A DNA stretch of 64,000 nt from Mesorhizobium sp. B2-1-8 (GTDB taxonomy: Bacteria > Pseudomonadota > Alphaproteobacteria > Rhizobiales > Rhizobiaceae): the NCBI RefSeq assembly GCF_006442545.2, contig NZ_CP083952.1, positions 372,001-436,000 of the forward strand, given 5' to 3'. Position 1 is the first letter of the stretch; every line of letters starts with the position of its first letter. Shown one piece after another: positions 1 to 8,178 of this stretch. Under the pieces are notes generated by a model. It was not told the DNA's origin and ran no database searches. It worked only from the letters and a program-made list of their open reading frames with translations. The position numbers and the translations under genes were made by a program.

Positions 1-603
1 CTGGTCCCCGGGGAGACAGTTTCGGTGCGTGTCGTGCTCGATCAATGCGCCTACCGCGTGCCGGCCGGCCACCGTCTGCGCGTTGCCATTTCGACCGCCT
101 ACTGGCCAATGATCTGGCCTTCGCCGGAACCGGCACGACTGACCCTGTCGGACGCCACGCTATCGGTGCCGTTGCGCCTGCTGGCAACAGGCGACGAAGC
201 TGTTTTCGGCGAGCCGGAAGGTGCTGCGCCCTGGGCAACCGAGACGATCCGTGCCGCCAATTCAGAACGCCATGTCGACCGCGACGAAAAGACGGGAATC
301 GTCACGCTTTCCATAACGGACGACTTCGGCGAGGTGCGCGATCTCGACCATGGCCTTGTCAACGGCAGCATCGCCCGCGAAACCTGGACCATCCATCCTG
401 ACGATCCTCTGTCAGCCTCGGGAAAAACACATTGGACGCAGACCCTGTCGCGAAACGGATGGTCGGTCCGCACCGAGACACGGGCGCAAATGCGGTCGGA
501 TGCGCAAAACTTCATCGTCAGCGCCAGAATCGAGGCTTACGAGGGCGAAAACCTCGTCTTCGAGCGAGATTTCGACGAAAAGGTCCCGCGCGCGCTGGTT
601 TGA
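1..603 (+). CDS. CocE/NonD-family hydrolase, C-terminal fragment
   Basis: The reading frame is open from the first base of the window, so only the last 200 or so residues are present. They correspond to the C-terminal jelly-roll domain of the X-Pro dipeptidyl-peptidase/cocaine-esterase group; the segment GHRLRVAISTAYWPMIWPSP is typical of that domain. The catalytic alpha/beta-hydrolase domain lies outside the window. These enzymes hydrolyse acyl esters or peptides. The gene sits about 150 bp upstream of a peptide-type ABC importer on the same strand, which would fit hydrolysis and uptake of one substrate class, but the sequence does not show co-transcription. The family call is fairly secure; the substrate is unknown. 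Confidence 0.75.
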   Translation: MVPGETVSVRVVLDQCAYRVPAGHRLRVAISTAYWPMIWPSPEPARLTLSDATLSVPLRLLATGDEAVFGEPEGAAPWATETIRAANSERHVDRDEKTGIVTLSITDDFGEVRDLDHGLVNGSIARETWTIHPDDPLSASGKTHWTQTLSRNGWSVRTETRAQMRSDAQNFIVSARIEAYEGENLVFERDFDEKVPRALV

Positions 604-757
604 GTGCTGAAACCGTTGGTCCAAATGCGACGTACGATTTACGCCACGGCATGTCGCATTCGGTCTTGCTTACCGCTTTCCCTTGCGGTCATTATTCCCT
701 TTAACAACAAGCAAGAAAATCGACCACAGAGTCGAACCAACAGAGTGAGGAACTCAA

Positions 758-2344
758 ATGTCAAACGAACTGGAATTCCTTAGCCGGCGCGTCGCGTTGG
801 GCAAACTGAGCCGTCGTGATTTTCTCGGCCGGGCCGCAGCGCTCGGCATCGCCGCACCCTTCGCCAACGCATTGCTTTCGAGCGCGGCGCGGGCGGCGGG
901 GCCGGTCAAGGGCGGCACGCTAAAGGCCGGCCTGGTCGGCGGCGAATCCACCAACAGCCTGGACCCGGCGCTGATGATGACGCAGGTGCCGTTCGCCTTC
1001 GGCAAATGCTGGGGCGAAATGATCGTCGAGCTGTCGCCCGAGGGCAAGCTCGAGAACCGCATCGCCGAAGACATCGGCTCATCCAAGGACGCCAAGGTCT
1101 GGACGCTGAAGATCCGCGACGGCATCGAATTCCACAACGCCAAGACTGTGACTGCCGAGGACGTCGCCGCCACGCTCGAACGCCATTCGGACGAGAAGTC
1201 GAAATCCGGCGCGCTTGGCTACATGAAGGGCATCGACACCATCAAGGTCAACGGCAAGGAAGTGGTGCTGACCCTGAAGGAGGCCAACGCCGACCTTCCG
1301 TACCTGCTCAGTGATTATCACCTGATCGTCCAGCCGAACGGCGGCAAGGACAAGCCCGACGCCGGCATCTCGGCCGGCCCCTACAAGGTCAAGACCAACG
1401 AACCTGGCGTGCGCCATGTCGGCGAGCGCTTCGCCAATTACTGGCAGGGCGACAAGATGGGCCATGCCGACCAGGTCGAAGTCGTCGTCATCAACGACGC
1501 GACGGCGCGCACGGCGGCCCTGCAGGGCGGCCAAGTCAACATGATCAACCGCGTCGAGCCGAAGATCGTCGACCTGATCAAGCGCGTACCGGGCGTCACC
1601 ATCCGCAACCATTCCGGCCCCGGCCATTACGTGTTCATCATGCATTGCGACACGGCGCCGTTCGACAACAACGACCTCAGGATGGCGCTGAAGCTGGCGA
1701 TCGACCGCGAGGAAATGCTGAACAAGGTGCTGCGCGGCTACGGCTCGCTCGGCAACGATTTCCCGATCAACGCGTCCTATCCGCTGTTCACCGAAATCGA
1801 GCAGCGCAAATACGATCCCGACAAGGCCAAGTTCCACTACAAGAAGTCGGGCCATGACGGCACAGTGCTGCTGAGGACCTCGGACGTCGCCTTCCCGGGC
1901 GCTGTCGATGCGTCCCAGCTGTTCCAGCAGAGCGCGGCCAAGGCCGGCATCAAGATCGAGCTCAAGCGCGAGCCCGGCGACGGCTACTGGAACGAGGTGT
2001 GGAACAAGCAGCCCTTCTGCGCTTCCTACTGGGGCGGCCGCTCGACCCAGGACCAGATGTACTCGACCGCCTATCTGTCGACGGCCGACTGGAACGACAC
2101 GCGCTTCAAGCGCCCGGACTTCGACAAGATGGTGCTGGCGGCGCGCGCCGAACTCGACGAGGCCAAGCGCAAGCAGATGTACCACGACATGGCTGTCATG
2201 GTGCGCGACGAAGGCGGCCTGATCCTGCCGATGTTCAACCAGTTCATCGACGCAACGGGACCGAAAGTCGCCGGTTGGGTGGAGGATCCGCACCAGGAGC
2301 TGTGCAACGGCTACGCTTTGGCGAAGTGCTGGCTCGAAGCCTGA
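758..2344 (+). CDS. ABC transporter substrate-binding protein, Dpp/Opp family (SBP_bac_5)
   Basis: A 528-residue extracytoplasmic solute-binding protein. Residues 17-23 read LSRRDFL, a twin-arginine export motif, followed by a hydrophobic stretch and an Ala-rich cleavage region near residue 46, so it is probably exported folded by Tat. The mature part has features of the large peptide-binding class, for example GGTLKAGLVGGESTNSLDP at its start and AMKL-type helices (DLRMALKLAIDREEML) in the second lobe. A Shine-Dalgarno-like GAGG precedes the ATG. It is the first gene of a five-gene run encoding two permeases, a fused ATPase and a phosphodiesterase. The bound ligand could be a peptide, a glycoside or a phosphorylated compound; sequence alone does not decide. 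Confidence 0.9.
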   Translation: MSNELEFLSRRVALGKLSRRDFLGRAAALGIAAPFANALLSSAARAAGPVKGGTLKAGLVGGESTNSLDPALMMTQVPFAFGKCWGEMIVELSPEGKLENRIAEDIGSSKDAKVWTLKIRDGIEFHNAKTVTAEDVAATLERHSDEKSKSGALGYMKGIDTIKVNGKEVVLTLKEANADLPYLLSDYHLIVQPNGGKDKPDAGISAGPYKVKTNEPGVRHVGERFANYWQGDKMGHADQVEVVVINDATARTAALQGGQVNMINRVEPKIVDLIKRVPGVTIRNHSGPGHYVFIMHCDTAPFDNNDLRMALKLAIDREEMLNKVLRGYGSLGNDFPINASYPLFTEIEQRKYDPDKAKFHYKKSGHDGTVLLRTSDVAFPGAVDASQLFQQSAAKAGIKIELKREPGDGYWNEVWNKQPFCASYWGGRSTQDQMYSTAYLSTADWNDTRFKRPDFDKMVLAARAELDEAKRKQMYHDMAVMVRDEGGLILPMFNQFIDATGPKVAGWVEDPHQELCNGYALAKCWLEA

Positions 2345-2360
2345 GCACGGCCCTGCGGAG

Positions 2361-3320
2361 ATGTCCTCGCCCCTCGTGAAACTGGTGGCCCAGCGCATCG
2401 CGCTGGGCATCCTCCTTCTGCTGGCCGTTTCGGTCCTGATCTTCGCCGGCACCCAGATCCTGCCCGGCGACGTCGCGCAAGCCATCCTCGGACAGTCGGC
2501 GACGCCGGAGTCGCTGGCCAACCTGCGCGAGCAGCTCGGGCTCAACCAGCCCGCCTATATCCGCTATTTCCACTGGCTGGGCGGCGTGCTGACCGGCGAT
2601 CTCGGCACCGCCATGTCGAGCGGGCAGGACATCGCGACATCGATCAAGGAACGGCTGTGGAACACGCTGTTCCTGGCTTTTTGGGCGGCAATCGTGGCCA
2701 TTCCACTGGCGATCACGCTCGGCCTGATCGCGGTGCGCTACCGCAATGGCTGGGTCGACAAGCTGATTTCCGGCTTGGCGCTCGCCTCGACGTCGTTCCC
2801 GGAATTCTTTATCGGCTATGTGCTCGTCTATTTCTTTGCCGTGCAGTATCAATGGTTCCCTGCCATCTCGACGGTCTATGACGGCATGCCGTTCGGCGAG
2901 CGCATGCAGGCGATCGCGCTGCCGGCGGCCGCGCTGACGCTGGTGGTGCTCGCCCACATGATGCGCATGACGCGGGCGGCCATCCTCAACGTCATGCAGT
3001 CGGCCTATGTCGAGACAGCGGAACTGAAGGGCCTGTCGGCGTTCAGCGTGATCCGGAAGCACGCATTTCCGAATGCCATTGCGCCAATCATCAACGTCGT
3101 GATGCTCAATCTGGCTTATCTGATTGTGGGTGTCGTCGTCGTCGAGGTGATCTTCGTCTATCCCGGCATGGGCCAATATCTCGTCGACCACGTCACCAAG
3201 CGCGACGTGCCGGTGGTGCAAGCGGTCGGCCTGATTTTCGCCGCCGTCTACATCAGCTTGAACATCATCGCGGACATAGCGGCGATCGTCGCCAATCCGC
3301 GTCTCAGACATCCGAAGTAG
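2361..3320 (+). CDS. ABC transporter permease, DppB-like
   Basis: A 319-residue inner-membrane permease of the DppB/OppB type. The N-terminal helix (residues about 10-32) is followed by the family's periplasmic segment with LNQPAYIRYFHWLGGVLTGD. A further five hydrophobic segments and the cytoplasmic EAA-like loop (ETAELKGLSAFSVIRKHAFPNA) then form the ATPase docking site. It begins 16 bp after the binding-protein gene and is followed 12 bp later by the second permease, so the genes are almost certainly one operon. Length and motif order are normal for the family. Confidence 0.92.
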   Translation: MSSPLVKLVAQRIALGILLLLAVSVLIFAGTQILPGDVAQAILGQSATPESLANLREQLGLNQPAYIRYFHWLGGVLTGDLGTAMSSGQDIATSIKERLWNTLFLAFWAAIVAIPLAITLGLIAVRYRNGWVDKLISGLALASTSFPEFFIGYVLVYFFAVQYQWFPAISTVYDGMPFGERMQAIALPAAALTLVVLAHMMRMTRAAILNVMQSAYVETAELKGLSAFSVIRKHAFPNAIAPIINVVMLNLAYLIVGVVVVEVIFVYPGMGQYLVDHVTKRDVPVVQAVGLIFAAVYISLNIIADIAAIVANPRLRHPK

Positions 3321-3332
3321 GGAGCGACCGAT

Positions 3333-4160
3333 ATGCTCGATGTCAGACGCATTCCCATCCCGGCGCTGATCGGCCTGGCGCTCACCGCTCTGTTCGTGCT
3401 GGCGGCAGTCTTCGCGCCATGGATCGCGCCGCACGGCAATGCCGAGATCGTCAGCGACACTCCCTGGGAACCCATGTCGGCGCTGCATTGGCTGGGCACC
3501 GACAATCTTGGGCGCGATTTGTTGTCGCGCATGATCTACGGTGCCCGCATCACCTTGTTCATCGCCGTGCTCGCCACCGCGCTCTCCTTTTCGCTCGGCG
3601 CCATTCTCGGCTTTTCGGCGGCGGTTTTCGGCGGCTGGTTCGACACGGGACTGTCGCGCCTCGTCGATCTGCTGATGTCGATCCCGACGCTGATCATGGC
3701 TCTCGTCGTGCTTTCGGTGCTGCCGTCCAACCTGGTGACGTTGATACTGGTGATGGGCGTCCTCGATTCAACCCGCGTCTATCGCCTGTCGCGCGCGGTC
3801 GCTGTCGACATCAACGTCATGGACTATGTCGAGGCAGCGAAGCTGCGCGGCGAAGGCAGCGTCTGGATCATCTTCCGTGAGATCCTGCCCAACGCGCTGT
3901 CGCCACTGGTTTCTGAACTCGGCCTGCGCTTCATTTACGCGGTGCTGTTCCTGTCGACGCTGTCCTTCCTCGGCCTTGGCGTGCAGCCGCCGGATGCCGA
4001 CTGGGGCGGCATGGTGAAGGAGAACAAGGACGGCATCGTGTTCGGTATAGGCGCCGCGCTCATTCCGGCGGCCGCGATCGCGGCCCTAGCGATCTCGGTC
4101 AATCTTGTTGCCGACTGGGTGCTGAACCGCACGACAAGCCTGAAGGGAGGACGCGGCTGA
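3333..4160 (+). CDS. ABC transporter permease, DppC-like
   Basis: A 275-residue partner permease of the DppC/OppC type. It has an N-terminal membrane helix, then the family signature HWLGTDNLGRDLLSRMIYGAR, and the EAA loop EAAKLRGEGSVWIIFREILP near residue 170. Five to six membrane segments are visible. Its stop codon shares one base with the start codon of the downstream ATPase, an arrangement indicating translational coupling. It should pair with the preceding permease to form the import channel for the substrate delivered by the Tat-exported binding protein. Confidence 0.92.
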   Translation: MLDVRRIPIPALIGLALTALFVLAAVFAPWIAPHGNAEIVSDTPWEPMSALHWLGTDNLGRDLLSRMIYGARITLFIAVLATALSFSLGAILGFSAAVFGGWFDTGLSRLVDLLMSIPTLIMALVVLSVLPSNLVTLILVMGVLDSTRVYRLSRAVAVDINVMDYVEAAKLRGEGSVWIIFREILPNALSPLVSELGLRFIYAVLFLSTLSFLGLGVQPPDADWGGMVKENKDGIVFGIGAALIPAAAIAALAISVNLVADWVLNRTTSLKGGRG

Positions 4161-5815
4161 TGGCTGACGGCAAGGCAAAGTCCGCCCCTCTGCTCGACAT
4201 CCGCAATTTGCGCATCGAGGCGACGGTCTATCCCCCTGGCGAGACACCAAAGACCATCACGCTGGTCCACGACGTGTCGCTGACACTGGAGAAGGGCAAG
4301 GTGCTCGGCCTGATCGGCGAATCCGGCGCCGGCAAGTCGACCATCGGCCTGTCGTCCATGGGCTATGGCCGCGGCGGCGTGCGCATCACCGGCGGCGAAG
4401 TCATCCTCAACGGCCGCGATATCCTGAAGGGCGGCAAGGACGGATTCCGCAAGCTGCGCGGCCGCGAGGTCTGCTATGTCGCGCAGTCGGCGGCGGCCGC
4501 CTTCAATCCGGCGCACAGGCTGATGGACCAGGTGGTGGAAGCCACGCTTCTGCACGGAACGGCGACACGGGCCGAGGCAGAGAAACGCGCGATCGCGCTG
4601 TTCAAGAAGCTCAGCCTGCCGAACCCGGAAACCATCGGCGAACGCTTTCCGCATCAGGTGTCGGGCGGACAGTTGCAGCGTGTGATGACGGCGATGGCGC
4701 TGTGCTCAGAGCCTGACCTGATCGTCTTCGACGAACCGACCACGGCGCTCGACGTGACGACGCAGATCGACGTGCTGTCGGCGATCAAGGACGCCATCCG
4801 CGACACCCATGTGGCGGCGCTCTACATCACCCACGACCTTGCCGTCGTTGCCCAGGTCTCGGACGAGATCATGGTGCTGCGCCATGGCCGGCTGGTCGAA
4901 TGGGGCGGCACCCGCCAGATCATCAAGGAGCCGCGCCAGGAATACACCAATGCGCTGGTCTCGGTGCACGAGATCGAGCATGCCGAACAGAACCCGGGCG
5001 CGACGCCGTTCCTGTCGGTCAAGAACGTCACCGCCGCCTATGGTGGCGGCCACGTCAAGGTGCTCAAGAACGTTTCTGTCGACATCTATCCGGGCCAGAC
5101 ACTGGCCGTGGTTGGCGAGTCCGGATCCGGCAAGTCGACGCTGGCGCGCGCCATCACCGGCCTGCTGCCGCCCGAACAGGGCACGGTGACCTTCGATGGG
5201 CGCCCACTGGCCAACCGGCTCGCCGACCGGCCGAAGGAGGATCTGCGCCAGTTGCAGATGATCTACCAGATGGCCGACGTGGCGATGAATCCGCGCCAGA
5301 CCGTCGGCACCATCATCGGCCGGCCGCTCGAATTCTATTTCGGTATCCGCGGCAGGGAACGCGACCGCCGTGTCGCCGAGCTGCTCGACGAGATCGAGAT
5401 GGGCAAGGGCTTCGTCGACCGCTATCCGGCCGAGCTTTCGGGCGGCCAGAAGCAGCGCGTCTGCATCGCCCGTTCGCTCGCGGCCAAGCCGAAGCTGATC
5501 ATCTGCGACGAAGTGACATCGGCTCTCGACCCGTTGGTGGCCAACGGCATCCTCAAGCTGCTGCTCAACCTGCAGCAGCATGAGAAGGTAGCCTACCTCT
5601 TCATCACCCACGACCTGGCGACGGTGAAGTCGATCGCCGATTCGATCGCGGTGATGTATCGCGGCGAAGTGGTGCGCTATGGCTCCAAGAGCAAGGTGCT
5701 CACACCTCCCTTCGATGCCTATACCGACCTGCTGCTGTCGTCCGTTCCGGAAATGGAGATCGGCTGGCTGGAAAAAGCGATCAAGGGGCGGCGCATGGCC
5801 AGCGCGGGGAACTAG
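4160..5815 (+). CDS. Dipeptide/oligopeptide-type ABC transporter ATPase, fused DppD-DppF
   Basis: A 551-residue protein containing two complete ABC ATPase domains in tandem. The first half has Walker A GESGAGKST, signature VSGGQLQR and Walker B LIVFDEPTTALD. The second half has Walker A GESGSGKST, signature LSGGQKQR and LIICDEVTSALD. Both halves carry the H-loop ITHDLA. Single-chain double ATPases of this kind replace separate DppD and DppF proteins in many Rhizobiales importers. The start overlaps the permease stop by one base. It energises transport through the two upstream permeases. The second half has DEV where DEP is usual after Walker B; this is a tolerated variation in the family. Confidence 0.93.
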   Translation: MADGKAKSAPLLDIRNLRIEATVYPPGETPKTITLVHDVSLTLEKGKVLGLIGESGAGKSTIGLSSMGYGRGGVRITGGEVILNGRDILKGGKDGFRKLRGREVCYVAQSAAAAFNPAHRLMDQVVEATLLHGTATRAEAEKRAIALFKKLSLPNPETIGERFPHQVSGGQLQRVMTAMALCSEPDLIVFDEPTTALDVTTQIDVLSAIKDAIRDTHVAALYITHDLAVVAQVSDEIMVLRHGRLVEWGGTRQIIKEPRQEYTNALVSVHEIEHAEQNPGATPFLSVKNVTAAYGGGHVKVLKNVSVDIYPGQTLAVVGESGSGKSTLARAITGLLPPEQGTVTFDGRPLANRLADRPKEDLRQLQMIYQMADVAMNPRQTVGTIIGRPLEFYFGIRGRERDRRVAELLDEIEMGKGFVDRYPAELSGGQKQRVCIARSLAAKPKLIICDEVTSALDPLVANGILKLLLNLQQHEKVAYLFITHDLATVKSIADSIAVMYRGEVVRYGSKSKVLTPPFDAYTDLLLSSVPEMEIGWLEKAIKGRRMASAGN

Positions 5816-5913
5816 CCAAGCGCAACATGGCTATGCCGATGCGCGCGAAGGCGGGTTGATCGTGCGCTTCTTCAGCCAATTCATCGACGCCGCCGCCACC
5901 GACAGACAATCGC

Positions 5914-6765
5914 ATGGAGCCGTCCGTGGCGCTCAAGACCAAGCTTCTGCTGATCATCCTCGACGGCGTTCCATACCGCAACTGGCGCCGGCTGATGGGC
6001 AATCTCGAAGGCTGGGTGCAGTCGGGCGAGGCTCGGGTGTGGGAGATGCGCTCGGTGCTGCCGTCGACCTCGGCCTGCTGCTATGCCTCGATCCACACGG
6101 GCGTGTCGCCGCAGGTGCACGGCATCCTGTCCAACGAGAACCGCTTTCGCGTCGGGCAGCCCGACATCTTCTCGGAAGTCAGCAAGGCCGGCGGCAAGAC
6201 CGGCGCGGTCACCCATTCCTACTGGTCCGAATTCTTCCGCTCCTACCCGTTCGACCTGATCGAGGACATGGAGTATGACGAGCCCGGCGGGCCGATCACG
6301 CACGGCCGCTTCCACTCCATGACCGGCTACAATCTCAAGAACCAGATGACGCCGAGTGATGTCGACCTGTTCGCGACACTGACCATGCTCACCCGGCGCC
6401 ATGGCATCGATTACGGCATCCTGCACACCTGCACGCTGGACTCGATGGGCCATCGTTTCGGCCATGACTGCCACGAGATGGACCATGCCTGCTACGCCGT
6501 GGACGGCATGCTGGCGGCCTTCCTGCCGGGCTGGATCGAGGCCGGCTACGAGGTCATGGTCACCGCCGACCACGGCCAGACCGACCGCGGCCATCATGGC
6601 GGCCATGACGACGAGATGCAGGATTTCGCGCTGTATTATTTCGGACAGGGCAAGGGGCCGCAGGCCGACACACTGCTCGACCAGTTACAACTGGCACCAA
6701 CGGTGTTGAGCCGGCTGGGCGTGCCGGTGCCGGCGACGATGAAGGCGAAGGCTTTTCTCACCTGA
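5914..6765 (+). CDS. Alkaline phosphatase-superfamily phosphodiesterase/nucleotide pyrophosphatase-like protein
   Basis: A 283-residue protein with the metal-binding pattern of type I phosphodiesterases: an N-terminal LLIILDGVP (metal-binding Asp), the nucleophile region PSTSACCYASIHTG with SPQVHGI after it, HTCTLDSMGHRFGHD (metal ligands), and TADHGQTDRGHHGGH near residue 220. No signal peptide is visible, so it is probably cytoplasmic. It lies about 100 bp downstream of the ABC ATPase on the same strand and is probably the last gene of that operon, suggesting it processes an imported phosphoester or phosphonate ester. A GTG at 5926 is an alternative start. The superfamily is clear; the substrate is inferred only from context. 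Confidence 0.8.
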   Translation: MEPSVALKTKLLLIILDGVPYRNWRRLMGNLEGWVQSGEARVWEMRSVLPSTSACCYASIHTGVSPQVHGILSNENRFRVGQPDIFSEVSKAGGKTGAVTHSYWSEFFRSYPFDLIEDMEYDEPGGPITHGRFHSMTGYNLKNQMTPSDVDLFATLTMLTRRHGIDYGILHTCTLDSMGHRFGHDCHEMDHACYAVDGMLAAFLPGWIEAGYEVMVTADHGQTDRGHHGGHDDEMQDFALYYFGQGKGPQADTLLDQLQLAPTVLSRLGVPVPATMKAKAFLT

Positions 6766-6782
6766 TCAAGCGGCTGGCACCG

Positions 6783-6840
6783 CCCCTCATCCGCCTGCCG
6801 GCACCTTCTCCCCGTGAAACGGGAGAAGGGATGCTCTGGC
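6783..6840. repeat. Rhizobiales-type intergenic palindrome
   Basis: A GC-rich stretch after the phosphodiesterase gene. The arms CCTTCTCCCCGT and ACGGGAGAAGG face each other around 3 bases (6804-6829), preceded by a CCCCTCATCCGCCTGCCGGC block. From general knowledge, this wording recurs in intergenic regions of Mesorhizobium and relatives. It is probably a mobile-palindrome remnant and may also act as a transcript end. Confidence 0.55.
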
Positions 6841-6946
6841 CACGTCCCCGCTCTTCGGTTAGCCTCCCAGAATTCCTTGGCGGAGGATGAACCTTTTTGG
6901 ACCGATCGGCTACAGAGCAGACAGGAGCCAGGCGGCTCGACCGGCC

Positions 6947-7513
6947 ATGACGGCGGCGACGGAGACCGATCGCGCGCTTGTCGACCGGGTCGCGAAGGGC
7001 GACCGGGCCGCCGTGCGGCTCCTGTTCATGCGTCACCACGCGCGGATCTACCGCTTCGTGGCGCGCCAGACGGGATCGGAAATGATGGCTGACGATATCG
7101 CGAACGAGGTGTTCCTCGAACTGTGGCGCCAGGCGCCGGGTTTCGAAGGGCGCTCCGAAGTCTCGACATGGCTGCTCGGCATCGCCCGCTTCAAGGCGCT
7201 CTCGCTGCTGCGCAAGAAGAAGGAAGACTGGATCGACGACGAGGCCGCCGCCGCCGTGCCCGACAGCGCCGACACGCCCGAAGTCCTCACCATGAAGGAG
7301 GACAAGGCCGCTGCCTTGCGCCGCCTCATCGACGCCTTGCCCGAGGAGCACCGCACGGTGATCGACCTCGCCTATTATCAGGGGCAATCGGTGACCGAGA
7401 TCGCACAGGTGCTCGACATCCCGGTCGCGACCGTCAAGACCCGTATGTTCTACGCCCGCAAGAAACTCGGCGAAGCCCTGAAGGCCGCCGGTTACGACAG
7501 GGGGTGGCCATGA
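6947..7513 (+). CDS. ECF-type RNA polymerase sigma factor
   Basis: A 188-residue sigma-70-family protein with region 2 (DIANEVFLELWRQAPGFEGR and STWLLGIARFKAL, residues about 30-90) and region 4 (LPEEHRTVIDLAYYQGQSVTEIAQVL followed by the helix-turn-helix VATVKTRMFYARKKL). Regions 1 and 3 are absent, as in ECF factors. An upstream ATG at 6887 is in frame, but the 20 codons it adds (including AGA and AGG) are unlike the codon use here, and the family core begins after 6947, so the shorter form is preferred. Its stop overlaps the start of the anti-sigma gene (ATGA), and a secreted protease follows, forming one regulatory unit. Confidence 0.9.
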   Translation: MTAATETDRALVDRVAKGDRAAVRLLFMRHHARIYRFVARQTGSEMMADDIANEVFLELWRQAPGFEGRSEVSTWLLGIARFKALSLLRKKKEDWIDDEAAAAVPDSADTPEVLTMKEDKAAALRRLIDALPEEHRTVIDLAYYQGQSVTEIAQVLDIPVATVKTRMFYARKKLGEALKAAGYDRGWP

Positions 7514-8178
7514 GCGCCGCTGAAAAGATGTCGCGCCGCGACGAAATGGAAACGCTGCTGCCGTTCTACCTGAACGGTTCGCTCGAAGGTTCGGATCTGG
7601 AAGCCATCGAAGAATGGCTGGCCAACGATCCCGCGGCACTTGCCGCGCTCGGCGAGGCGGAAGCCGAGTTCTCCGGCACGGCGGCCGCCAATGAGACGAT
7701 CCGTCCGCCGGCCGATGCGCTCAGCCGCTTCGCCAAGGCGCTCGACGCGGAGGCAGGGCCGGCTCGGGCGCCTGCTAGCGCATCCTGGCTGGCGCAGGCC
7801 TGGGGCCGCTTCATGGCGGTGCCGGTCGGCGTCGCCTGGGCGGCGGCTGCGGTGCTGCTCGCCTTGATCGCGGTGCAGTCGCTGATGCAGCCCGGCGGCA
7901 AGGGCGGCAATTTCGAGGTCGCCGGCGCACAAGACGATCTGGCCAAATTGCCGTTCGCTCTGGTCAAATTCAAGCCGGATGCCAGGATGGCCGATATTGC
8001 CGCCTTCCTCGACGCCAACAAGCTCAAGATCATCGGCGGACCGACCGCCGACGGCGTCTTCAGGCTCGCCATTCCGGCGACGACAGCCGCCGACTACGAG
8101 AAGGCGCGCGGCCTTATTGCCGCCCAGCCTTTCGCGGAGACTGTGATCGAGGGAAGGAAACCTGTTGATGGCGGCTGA
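7510..8178 (+). CDS. Membrane-anchored anti-sigma factor with subtilase-propeptide-like periplasmic domain
   Basis: A 222-residue protein translationally coupled to the ECF sigma gene by ATGA. Residues 10-45 (MSRRDEMETLLPFYLNGSL region and following helix) look like an anti-sigma N-terminus. Residues about 101-124 form one membrane helix, placing the C-terminus in the periplasm. Residues about 148-213 begin FALVKFKPDARMADIAAFLD and end FAETVIEG. This beta-alpha-beta pattern is like the inhibitory propeptides (I9/thermitase type) of subtilisin-like proteases, whose 'VKFKP' opening it shares. The next gene encodes a subtilase. The anti-sigma role is inferred from position and architecture; no zinc-binding HxxxCxxC motif is present. 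The propeptide resemblance is by eye only. Confidence 0.75.
   Translation: MSAAEKMSRRDEMETLLPFYLNGSLEGSDLEAIEEWLANDPAALAALGEAEAEFSGTAAANETIRPPADALSRFAKALDAEAGPARAPASASWLAQAWGRFMAVPVGVAWAAAAVLLALIAVQSLMQPGGKGGNFEVAGAQDDLAKLPFALVKFKPDARMADIAAFLDANKLKIIGGPTADGVFRLAIPATTAADYEKARGLIAAQPFAETVIEGRKPVDGG

Noticed and set aside
1079..2545. 488-codon minus-strand frame opposite the ABC binding-protein gene
   Set aside because: Shadow of the real binding-protein and permease genes; no start signal and atypical composition.
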